A stretch of DNA of 56,266 nucleotides from Limnohabitans sp. 2KL-17 (GTDB lineage: Bacteria; Pseudomonadota; Gammaproteobacteria; Burkholderiales; Burkholderiaceae_C). The stretch lies in assembly GCF_003063415.1 (NCBI RefSeq), contig NZ_NESK01000025.1, positions 1-56,266 on the forward strand, in the 5' to 3' direction. The position numbers were made by a program, and so were the translations under genes. The notes below the pieces were generated by a model. The model was not told the DNA's origin, did no database searches, and was given only the letters and a program-made list of their open reading frames with translations. This document shows positions 49,544-56,266 of the stretch, in pieces; position 1 is the first letter of the stretch, and every line of letters begins with the position of its first letter.

Positions 49544-50247
49544 ACATCAGCACGGGTTCCCCCATGGGCTTAAGCCCCTGGCAAGCCATGGGCGGCTTGT
49601 TGCGACGCGATTTGCGCCTGGCCTTTCGCCGCAAGTCGGAGTGGCTGGGGGTGGTTTTTTTCTTTGTGCTGGTGGCCGCCCTGTTTCCGCTGGCCATTGG
49701 GCCCGAGCCTGCCACGCTGCGCCTGATCGGGCCAGGGGTTTTGTGGGTCGCTGCCCTGCTGGCCAGCATGCTGAGCCTTGGCCGTTTGTTTGACGCCGAC
49801 CACCAGGACGGCAGCTTGGAGCAAATGGCCTTGTCTGCTGCGCCCTTGTCTTGGCTGGTGTCTGCCAAGCTGGGTGCCCACTGGTTGATGTCGGGCCTGC
49901 CACTGGTGCTGTTGTCGCCATTGTTGGGTTTGCAATTTGCCCTGGATCCCGATGCCCTGGCCATGCTGGCCTTGACACTATTGATCGGAACGCCCGTTTT
50001 GACCTTGCTCGGTGCCATCGGTGCTGCGCTCACATTGGGTGTGCGCGGCAGCGGCATGCTGCAATCGCTCTTGCTGTTGCCCTTGTACGTGCCGGTGCTG
50101 GTGTTTGGCACGGGCGCGGTCGATGCACAGGTTCGCGGCCTTGGCGCCGAGGCGCATGTCTCGGTCTTGCTGGCCCTGTTGCTGGCCGCTGCGGCTTTCA
50201 GCCCCTGGGCCTGTGCCGCCGCTTTGCGCCTGGCGTTGGAGTCGTGA
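49540..50247 (+). CDS. ccmB: heme exporter membrane protein CcmB
   Basis: 235 residues from ATG 49540, ATGA-coupled to ccmA. Six helices; family motifs LLRRDLRLAFRRKSEWLGVV, FFFVLVAALFPLAIGPE, LFDADHQDGSLEQMALS and LGVRGSGMLQSLLLLPLYVP. It is the membrane subunit for the CcmA ATPase. Confidence 0.93.
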   Translation: MNISTGSPMGLSPWQAMGGLLRRDLRLAFRRKSEWLGVVFFFVLVAALFPLAIGPEPATLRLIGPGVLWVAALLASMLSLGRLFDADHQDGSLEQMALSAAPLSWLVSAKLGAHWLMSGLPLVLLSPLLGLQFALDPDALAMLALTLLIGTPVLTLLGAIGAALTLGVRGSGMLQSLLLLPLYVPVLVFGTGAVDAQVRGLGAEAHVSVLLALLLAAAAFSPWACAAALRLALES

Positions 50248-50248
50248 C

Positions 50249-51007
50249 ATGAAGCTCTTTCATTACGCTGCGCCGCAAAACTTTTACCCTCTGGCCGGGC
50301 GATTGTGGCCGTGGCTGGCGCTGCTGGCCAGCGCCTTGGCACTGGTGGGCTTGTGGGTGGGTTTCATGCTGGCCCCCGCCGATGCCCAGCAGGGGCAGGC
50401 TTACCGCATCATTTACATCCATGTGCCGGCGTCCTGGATGGCCATGCTCATTTACCTGGCCATGGCCTTTTGGAGCGTGCTGGGCTTGGCTTTTCAGACG
50501 CGACTGTCTGGCCTGATGACCCGTGCCCTCGCGCCCACCGGCGCCTTGCTGGCTTTCTTGTCTTTGTGGACCGGGGCCTTGTGGGGCAAACCGATGTGGG
50601 GCACTTATTGGGTGTGGGATGCGCGCCTCACCTCGATGCTGATCTTGCTGTTTTTGTACCTCGGCTACATCGCCCTGACCTCGGCCATTGAAGACCCGCG
50701 TCGCTCGGATCGCGCCGGCGCTCTGGTGGCCTTGGTGGGTGCGGTCAATGTGCCCATCATTTATTTTTCGGTGAAGTGGTGGAACACCTTGCACCAGGGC
50801 GCTTCGGTGTCGCTCACGCAGTCGCCCCGCATGGCCAGCGTCATGCTGACCGGTATGTTGCTCATGAGCCTGGCACTGTGGTTGTATGCGGCGGCCATCG
50901 CGCTGTGGCGAGTGCGCAGTTTGATCCTGGCGCGTGAATGCCATGCGGCCTGGGTGCAGCATTTGCCCGAAGTGCAGGCGCACCGGTTAGGCAAGGGCGC
51001 AACATGA
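50249..51007 (+). CDS. ccmC: heme lyase/transporter CcmC
   Basis: 252 residues from ATG 50249, directly after ccmB. Six helices with the tryptophan-rich WWD-type motif WGKPMWGTYWVWDARLTSML and flanking His residues in IIYIHVPASWMAM and VKWWNTLHQG. CcmC loads heme covalently onto CcmE at the periplasmic face. Confidence 0.95.
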   Translation: MKLFHYAAPQNFYPLAGRLWPWLALLASALALVGLWVGFMLAPADAQQGQAYRIIYIHVPASWMAMLIYLAMAFWSVLGLAFQTRLSGLMTRALAPTGALLAFLSLWTGALWGKPMWGTYWVWDARLTSMLILLFLYLGYIALTSAIEDPRRSDRAGALVALVGAVNVPIIYFSVKWWNTLHQGASVSLTQSPRMASVMLTGMLLMSLALWLYAAAIALWRVRSLILARECHAAWVQHLPEVQAHRLGKGAT

Positions 51008-51198
51008 CCTGGCAAAACGCAGCCGAATTCTGGGCCATGGGTGGCTATGGTGTTTACGTGTGGGGCAGCATGGGCGTGACAGCGGCCTTGTTGGCACTCG
51101 AAGTGTGGCTGGCACGCATGGGCCGACAAGAGGCTCTCGATGAGGTATGCGAAGCCATGGCGGCCGAGCCTGAAGAAACACCGGGAGGCAGCGCATGA
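51004..51198 (+). CDS. ccmD: heme exporter small subunit CcmD
   Basis: 64 residues with one helix ([17 protein letters not shown]) after the typical [12 protein letters not shown] start, and a charged cytoplasmic tail. CcmD is needed for release of holo-CcmE. It overlaps both ccmC and ccmE in ATGA junctions. The sequence varies in the family, so position is important evidence. Confidence 0.88.
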   Translation: MTWQNAAEFWAMGGYGVYVWGSMGVTAALLALEVWLARMGRQEALDEVCEAMAAEPEETPGGSA

Positions 51199-51641
51199 AA
51201 AGCCGTCACAAGCGATTGTTCGGCATCGGCTTGGGCTTGATGCTGGTGTGTGGTGCCGTTTATTTCGTGCTGAATGCCTTTCAAAGCAACCTGGTTTTTT
51301 TCTTCACGCCCACACAGGTGGCCGCTGGCGAAGCCCCCAAGGATGGCAGTTTTCGGGTGGGGGGGCTTGTCAAGGAAGGCAGCATCCGGCGCCAAGACTT
51401 GGCGATCGAATTCACCGTGACCGATCTGCACCAGGACGTGCAAGTGCGCTACGTCGGCTTGCTGCCCGACTTGTTCAAGGAGGGCAAAGGTGTGGTGGCG
51501 CAGGGCCGACTGGATGCGGGCCGCCTTTTTGTGGCCAGCGAGGTGCTGGCCAAGCACGACGAAAACTACATGCCACCCGAAGCCCAGCACGCGCTGGACG
51601 AGGCGGCCAAGGCCCGAAGTGGTCCGATGGTGCCACGATGA
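51195..51641 (+). CDS. ccmE: periplasmic heme chaperone CcmE
   Basis: 148 residues. An N-terminal anchor ([19 protein letters not shown]) precedes an OB-fold with [12 protein letters not shown] and [17 protein letters not shown]. The heme-attachment motif is [10 protein letters not shown] with H121 and Y125. It carries heme from CcmC to CcmF/H. Confidence 0.96.
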   Translation: MKSRHKRLFGIGLGLMLVCGAVYFVLNAFQSNLVFFFTPTQVAAGEAPKDGSFRVGGLVKEGSIRRQDLAIEFTVTDLHQDVQVRYVGLLPDLFKEGKGVVAQGRLDAGRLFVASEVLAKHDENYMPPEAQHALDEAAKARSGPMVPR

Positions 51642-51671
51642 CGCACAGCGGCTTCCTTACAGGAGAAAAAC

Positions 51672-53660
51672 ATGTGGCCTGAAGCGGGGCATCTGGCCTT
51701 GATCATGTCCGCCTGGGTGGCCTTGTTGCAGGCGGTGTTGCCGCTGTGGGGCAGTTTGTCACCAAGGCGTGCTGGCTGGCAAGCCTTGGCAAGACCTCTG
51801 GCAGTGTTGCAACTGGGCCTGATCGCGCTGGCCTTTTTGGCTTTGTGGCACGCCTTTTACGTACACGATTTCAGTGTAGTGTATGTGGCGCACCACTCCA
51901 ACACCTTGCTGCCCACGCCTTATCGCCTGTCGGCCATCTGGGCGGGCCATGAGGGCTCCTTGTTGCTGTGGGTGCTGATGCTGTCGCTGTGGTCGGTGGC
52001 TGTGGCCACGTTTTCTCGCCGCTTGCCGCAGGCCCTGGTGGCCCAGGTGCTGGGGGTGATGGGTGCGGTGTCTGTGGGTTTTCTGGCCTTCATCCTGGCC
52101 TTGTCCAACCCGTTTGCGCGGCAGTTTCCAGCGCCTGCTGAGGGGCGCGACCTGACGCCGCTGTTGCAAGACCCCGGTCTGGTGATTCACCCGCCCATGC
52201 TCTACATGGGCTATGTGGGTTTGTCGGTGGCTTTTGCCTTTGCCATGGCGGCTTTGTTGTCGGGTCGGCTCGATGCGGCCTGGGCGCGCTGGGCCAGGCC
52301 CTGGACGGTGGCGGCCTGGGGATTTTTGACCTTGGGCATCGCACTCGGTTCGTGGTGGGCGTATTACGAGTTGGGCTGGGGCGGTTGGTGGTTTTGGGAC
52401 CCGGTGGAAAACGCCTCGCTCATGCCCTGGCTGGTGGCCACGGCCTTGATCCATTCGCTCATGGTCACCGACAAGCGTGGGCAGTTCAAGGCCTGGACGG
52501 TGCTGTTGGCCATTGGCGGGTTCTCGCTCAGTTTGCTGGGCACCTTCCTCGTGCGTTCGGGGGTGTTGACCTCGGTGCACGCCTTTGCCACCGACCCGGG
52601 CCGGGGCATTTTCATCTTGTTGTTTTTGTCTGTGGTGGTGGGTGTGTCACTGGCCTTGTTTGCCTGGCGGGCCCCGCAGTGGGCCGGCAACTCCCAACCC
52701 GTGGTGGGCTCGCGTGAATCGTTCTTGCTGCTCAACAGTGTGTTGTTGGTGGTGGCCATGGCGGCGGTGCTGTTGGGCACCTTGTACCCGCTGATCATCG
52801 ACGCGCTGGATTTGGGCAAACTGTCGGTAGGTCCGCCTTATTTTGACCGTGTGTTTGTGCCCCTGATGGTGCCGCTGCTGCTGGCCATGGTGCCGGGCCC
52901 GCTGGCACCCTGGCATGTGGCGCGTTGGGCCCCACTGCGCGCGGTGCTCGTGCCGGGTGTGCTGGCGCTGCTGCTGGCCAGTGCCTGGGCCAGTTGGGGC
53001 GGTGCGCCCCATGCCGAGGCCAGCCAAGGCACCACATTTTCGGGCTGGCTCACGGTGATGGGCGGCACGCTGGGCGGCTGGATTGTCTTGTCGGGTGCCT
53101 GGCAAATCGCTCAGCGTCTGCGTTTACCGGGCTCGCCGGGTCTGGCCTGGTGGGGCATGCATGTGGCGCACTTGGGCGTGGCGGTGCTGGTGCTGGGCAT
53201 CACCGGCGTCAAGTCCTTTCAGGTAGAGCGCGATCTGCGCATGGGCCTGGGCGATGAAGTGAGCGTGGCCGGTTTCCGCTACAAACTGGTGGGCGTGGAC
53301 AACCACCTGGGGCCCAATTACATGGCCTTGCGCGCGCAGGTTCAGGTGCATAAGGGCGACACCCTGGTGCGCACTTTACAGCCCGAAAAGCGCCGTTATG
53401 TCTCGAGCGCCATGCCCATGACCGAAGCCGCGATCGACAGTTCTTTGTGGCGCGACCTTTACGTGTCGCTGGGCGAGCCGCTGGCCAGTGATCCGCCGCA
53501 ATGGACCTTCCGGATTTACCACAAGCCCTTTGTGGTGTGGATCTGGCTGGGGGCGGTGTTGATGGTGCTGGGTGGCGGATTGGCGGCATTTGACCGGCGC
53601 TATCGGCAACTTGCACCAAAGCAGGCTCACCCGTCAGGTCTTCAAGGTGTGCGGTCATGA
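51672..53660 (+). CDS. ccmF: cytochrome c heme lyase subunit CcmF
   Basis: 662 residues, about 14 helices. The WWD signature GWGGWWFWDPVENASLMPW lies at about 233-252. Other hallmarks are YRLSAIWAGHEGSLLLWVL, DLTPLLQDPGLVIHPPMLYMGYVG and PLIWLGAVLMVLGG-type sequence at the end. CcmF joins heme to the CxxCH thiols of apocytochromes together with CcmH. AGGAG precedes the start. Confidence 0.96.
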   Translation: MWPEAGHLALIMSAWVALLQAVLPLWGSLSPRRAGWQALARPLAVLQLGLIALAFLALWHAFYVHDFSVVYVAHHSNTLLPTPYRLSAIWAGHEGSLLLWVLMLSLWSVAVATFSRRLPQALVAQVLGVMGAVSVGFLAFILALSNPFARQFPAPAEGRDLTPLLQDPGLVIHPPMLYMGYVGLSVAFAFAMAALLSGRLDAAWARWARPWTVAAWGFLTLGIALGSWWAYYELGWGGWWFWDPVENASLMPWLVATALIHSLMVTDKRGQFKAWTVLLAIGGFSLSLLGTFLVRSGVLTSVHAFATDPGRGIFILLFLSVVVGVSLALFAWRAPQWAGNSQPVVGSRESFLLLNSVLLVVAMAAVLLGTLYPLIIDALDLGKLSVGPPYFDRVFVPLMVPLLLAMVPGPLAPWHVARWAPLRAVLVPGVLALLLASAWASWGGAPHAEASQGTTFSGWLTVMGGTLGGWIVLSGAWQIAQRLRLPGSPGLAWWGMHVAHLGVAVLVLGITGVKSFQVERDLRMGLGDEVSVAGFRYKLVGVDNHLGPNYMALRAQVQVHKGDTLVRTLQPEKRRYVSSAMPMTEAAIDSSLWRDLYVSLGEPLASDPPQWTFRIYHKPFVVWIWLGAVLMVLGGGLAAFDRRYRQLAPKQAHPSGLQGVRS

Positions 53661-54277
53661 GCGCACCCTTGGCCGCATCCCCCAAGCCGCCAGGCATGCC
53701 CCGCTGGGTGTTCATCCCGTTGGCGCTTTTTTTGGGCGTGGTGGTTTTCCTGGCCATCGGCCTGAACCGCAACCCCAAAGAAATCCCTTCGCCGCTCATC
53801 GGCAAGCCCGCGCCCAGCTTCCAGTTGCCAGTGGTGGGTGGCGCTGGTGTTTTCAGCGCCGACCAATTCAAGGGGCGTGTGACGCTGGTCAACCTGTGGG
53901 CCACCTGGTGTGCGGGGTGCCGCGAAGAACACCCCTTGTTGTTGGCGCTGTCCCGGCAGCCGGGTTTGCAAATGGTGGGACTCAACTACAAAGAGCTGCA
54001 GGCTTCCGAGTTGTCGGGCCAAGACCCAGGCAGCCCCGAGGCCATGCAAAAAGCCACCGACCGCAACCAGGCCTGGCTGCAAAAGCACGGCCAGGCTTTT
54101 GGCGTGAACCTGCTGGACTCAGATGGCCGTGTGGGCATGGACTTTGGCGTCTATGGCTTGCCTGAAACCTATCTGGTGGACCGCGATGGTGTGGTGCGCT
54201 TCAAGCACGCCGGGGCTTTGACGCCCGAGGTTTTGCAGCAAAAACTGCTGCCCTTGTTGCGGAGCTTGCAGCCATGA
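53657..54277 (+). CDS. ccmG: periplasmic thioredoxin CcmG/DsbE
   Basis: 206 residues. Signal anchor WVFIPLALFLGVVVFLAIGL, then a thioredoxin fold with active site W84-C85-A-G-C88 in LVNLWATWCAGCREEHP and the cis-Pro region YGLPETYLVDRDGVV. WCAGC differs from the more usual WCPTC or WCxxC forms of DsbE by having Ala-Gly between the cysteines. It reduces apocytochrome thiols. ATGA overlaps on both sides. Confidence 0.94.
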   Translation: MSAPLAASPKPPGMPRWVFIPLALFLGVVVFLAIGLNRNPKEIPSPLIGKPAPSFQLPVVGGAGVFSADQFKGRVTLVNLWATWCAGCREEHPLLLALSRQPGLQMVGLNYKELQASELSGQDPGSPEAMQKATDRNQAWLQKHGQAFGVNLLDSDGRVGMDFGVYGLPETYLVDRDGVVRFKHAGALTPEVLQQKLLPLLRSLQP

Positions 54278-54789
54278 GCAGTGTTCTGAAAACAGGCGGC
54301 CGTTGTTTGTGCTTAGGGCTGTTGCTGTGGGCCATGGGGCAGGGCATGGCCGTCCAGGCGCAAGGGGCGCCATCCTTGCCGCCAGTTCAGGCCCCTGTCT
54401 CGTCATCAGCCGAAGCCCTGCTGTCGCCACAGGCGCAAGCCCGTTGGGACCATATTGCATCCGAGTTGCGTTGTCTGGTGTGTCAAAACGAGTCACTGGC
54501 TTCTTCGAACGCCGAGCTGGCGGTGGACCTGCGGCGCGAGGTGCGAGGCCTGATCGAAAAGGGCCAAAGCGATGCCGACATCCGGACATTCCTGGTCAGC
54601 CGTTACGGTGACTTTGTGCTGTACCGGCCCGAGGTCAAGCCCGTCACCTGGCTGTTGTGGTTCGGACCATTTGCCTTGCTGCTGCTGGCGCTGGGGGTGG
54701 CCTTGCGCCTGATGCGCCGCCAGCCCGCAGCGCCCCCTGCGCTGACCGACAGTGAGCGCGAACGCGTGCGCCAAATTCTGGAGTCCTGA
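54274..54789 (+). CDS. ccmH: cytochrome c maturation protein CcmH
   Basis: 171 residues. Signal peptide, then the thiol motif LRCLVCQNESLASSN (C67, C70) with VDLRREVRGLIEKGQSDADI and FLVSRYGDFVLYRP, and a C-terminal helix (WLLWFGPFALLLLALGVALRLM). It reduces or holds the apocytochrome CxxCH for CcmF. The TPR part found fused in Escherichia coli CcmH is a separate gene here (ccmI). Confidence 0.95.
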   Translation: MSSVLKTGGRCLCLGLLLWAMGQGMAVQAQGAPSLPPVQAPVSSSAEALLSPQAQARWDHIASELRCLVCQNESLASSNAELAVDLRREVRGLIEKGQSDADIRTFLVSRYGDFVLYRPEVKPVTWLLWFGPFALLLLALGVALRLMRRQPAAPPALTDSERERVRQILES

Positions 54790-56066
54790 TGTCTTTCATG
54801 CCGCCCTGGTTTTGGTTGTTGTTGGCGCTGCTGTTCTTCAGCGCTCTGGCGGGTTGGGTGTTGCAGCGTGGCCTGAAAAAACAAGCACTGTCGGCTGATG
54901 CAAACGACGTGCAAAGGCAGGCCAACCGCCGCATTCAGCAACAACACCTGACCGATCTGGACCAGGCTTTGGCCGAAGGCCGATTGAGCCCGGCGCAGCA
55001 TGCCATGGCGCGTGACGACATGTTGCGACATGTACTCAGCGATGCCACGGCCGCGCAAGGCAACGGTATGCGGCCTCAAGTCAATGCAGCCAGCGCTGGT
55101 CCTGTGCGCGTGGTCTGGATCGTGCTGTGTTTGGCCGCACTCAGCGGCTGGAGCTACGCGCAGTTGGGTGCAGCCCAGACCTGGTGGCCTTTGCCCTTGA
55201 GCCAGCGGGTGCAGATCACGGCCACCACGCCTGAACAATTGGCCGAGCAAACGCGCGCATGGCAGCAAGCCACGCAGTCTCGACCGGCTGATGCGCAAGC
55301 CTGGTTGACCCTGGCGCGCTTGCACGCCGCACAGAACCAACACGCGCTGGCCGAACAAGCCTTGGCGCGGGTGCTGGTCTTGGCGCCTGAGCACGATCTG
55401 TGGGTCGAGCGCGCGCAGATGAAGGCCTTGAGCGCCGGTGGCGTGTTTGCTGGCGAGCCCTGGCAGTGGATTCAACAGGTGTTGACCGCGCAACCGCTGC
55501 ACTTGAATGCGCTGGTGCTGGCGGGCAGTGCCGCGTGGTCTGAAAAACGCCACGACGCAGCGAGGGCTTATTGGCAGCAAGCGCTGGGCCTGGTGCCCGC
55601 TGACAGCGACGCTGCCCAGGGTTTGCAACAAGCCCTCGCGCAAGCGACAGAAATGCCCAAGCTCGCCGAGGCGCAGGCATCGCAGGTGGTGCCCGTCTTG
55701 ACCCCGACCCCTTCTGGGGGCGATACCCGGCCCCTCATTCAGGGCGAAGTTCGCGTTACGCCTGAGGTGCAAAGCCAGATCGGTGCCGGGGCAAGTTTGT
55801 TTGTGTACGCGGTGGCCGAAGAGGGCTCGCGCCGGCCTGTGGCCATTTGGCGCAGCACGCCCACAGCCTGGCCCGTCCGGTTTGGCTTGAGTGACAGCAT
55901 GGGCATGGGGGCACCCCCGGTTTTGTCTTCACTGGCACAGGTCCGTTTGGTGGCCCGAATTTCCAAAACCGGTTCAGCTCAGAAGCAGCCCGACGATTGG
56001 CAGGTGGAGCTGGAAGGCGTCAAGACCGGTGTGCAAGGCGTGGTGCTGAACATCACCGGGCGCTGA
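54789..56066 (+). CDS. ccmI: apocytochrome c chaperone CcmI (CycH)
   Basis: 425 residues. N-terminal two-helix membrane part (WFWLLLALLFFSALAGWVL ... VVWIVLCLAALSGWSYAQL) with a leucine-rich loop between, then TPR-like repeats (WLTLARLHAAQNQHALAEQA, LNALVLAGSAAWSEKRHDAA) and a C-terminal domain (GEVRVTPEVQSQIGAGASLF). It presents the apocytochrome C-terminus to CcmF/H. The start overlaps the ccmH stop by one base (TGATG). Last gene of the operon. Confidence 0.92.
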   Translation: MSFMPPWFWLLLALLFFSALAGWVLQRGLKKQALSADANDVQRQANRRIQQQHLTDLDQALAEGRLSPAQHAMARDDMLRHVLSDATAAQGNGMRPQVNAASAGPVRVVWIVLCLAALSGWSYAQLGAAQTWWPLPLSQRVQITATTPEQLAEQTRAWQQATQSRPADAQAWLTLARLHAAQNQHALAEQALARVLVLAPEHDLWVERAQMKALSAGGVFAGEPWQWIQQVLTAQPLHLNALVLAGSAAWSEKRHDAARAYWQQALGLVPADSDAAQGLQQALAQATEMPKLAEAQASQVVPVLTPTPSGGDTRPLIQGEVRVTPEVQSQIGAGASLFVYAVAEEGSRRPVAIWRSTPTAWPVRFGLSDSMGMGAPPVLSSLAQVRLVARISKTGSAQKQPDDWQVELEGVKTGVQGVVLNITGR

Positions 56067-56130
56067 CCCCGTGCGCTCAAGCCTGGGTTCTGAACCCCGG
56101 GCGCTGACCCCCAGGGGCTTACTGGATCGA

Positions 56131-56266
56131 TCAGGCCTTGCGCAGTGCACGCGAATGGCTGTGCACCGCCTCCACCAGCGCTGTCACGTGCTCTGGCGGC
56201 GTGAACTGGCTGATGCCGTGGCCCAGGTTGAAGATGTGCGTTGGCCCGGTGGTGGTCAGGTCGGTG
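56131..56266 (-). CDS. hemE: uroporphyrinogen decarboxylase, C-terminal end (partial)
   Basis: The minus strand at the window edge encodes [19 protein letters not shown] and [16 protein letters not shown], then a stop at 56131-56133. FNLGHGI.....PPE.V is the HemE C-terminal signature. HemE makes coproporphyrinogen III, a precursor of both heme and bacteriochlorophyll. It converges on ccmI; the start is outside the window. Confidence 0.93.
   Translation of the reverse strand, partial: TDLTTTGPTHIFNLGHGISQFTPPEHVTALVEAVHSHSRALRKA

Overview
The window looks like chromosomal DNA of an aerobic anoxygenic phototrophic betaproteobacterium of the Comamonadaceae type (Limnohabitans- or Rhodoferax-like). 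This rests on two Bug/TctC-type binding proteins, a MerR gene beside tRNA-Pro, an acsF-type oxygen-dependent photosynthesis gene cluster, a high-potential iron-sulfur protein and high GC. The genus is inferred, not proven.

Layout. (1) 1-7801: a clipped IS3-like element, a small zinc-ribbon gene and a catabolic block: frameshifted SDR, MmgE/PrpD protein, Bug-type binding protein, IclR regulator, Rieske oxygenase, second Bug protein and intact SDR. (2) 7869-9790: SOUL heme-binding protein, divergent stand-alone BLUF blue-light sensor, MerR regulator and tRNA-Pro(GGG). (3) 9791-17080: a probable island beside the tRNA, with a type III-like restriction-modification pair and decayed phage/plasmid pieces. 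(4) 17095-34370, minus strand: a tightly packed superoperon read as bchF-N-B-H-L-M-lhaA-puhA-puhB-puhC-acsF-puhE-crtI-crtB and ending in a second BLUF gene. (5) 34618-42167, plus strand: ppaA/aerR-like, ppsR, bchG, pucC-like, bchP, tspO and a second ppaA-like gene. (6) 42252-48146, minus strand: nnrU-like, bciB, bchI, bchD, bchO. (7) 48348-56066, plus strand: HiPIP and a complete System I cytochrome c maturation operon ccmABCDEFGHI. The window ends in the 3' part of hemE on the minus strand.

How it works together. The cluster covers the protoporphyrin to bacteriochlorophyll route (Mg chelatase BchHDI, BchM, AcsF, BciB, BchLNB, BchF, BchG, BchP), the first carotenoid steps (CrtB, CrtI), the reaction-centre H subunit and its assembly factors. 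bchXYZ, bchC, pufBALMC and the late crt genes are not in the window and would have to lie elsewhere. HiPIP is a likely electron donor to the reaction centre, and Ccm matures c-type cytochromes.

Regulation. Sites matching the PpsR/CrtJ consensus TGT-N12-ACA lie at bchF (two), bchG, bchI, the nnrU/HiPIP intergenic region and, unexpectedly, directly before ccmA. With PpsR, two cobalamin-binding PpaA/AerR-like proteins and a BLUF protein translationally coupled to crtB, the locus carries the parts of Rhodobacter AppA (BLUF plus SCHIC) as separate genes. This possible split light/redox/cobalamin control circuit, and its apparent extension to cytochrome c maturation, is the most interesting aspect of the window.
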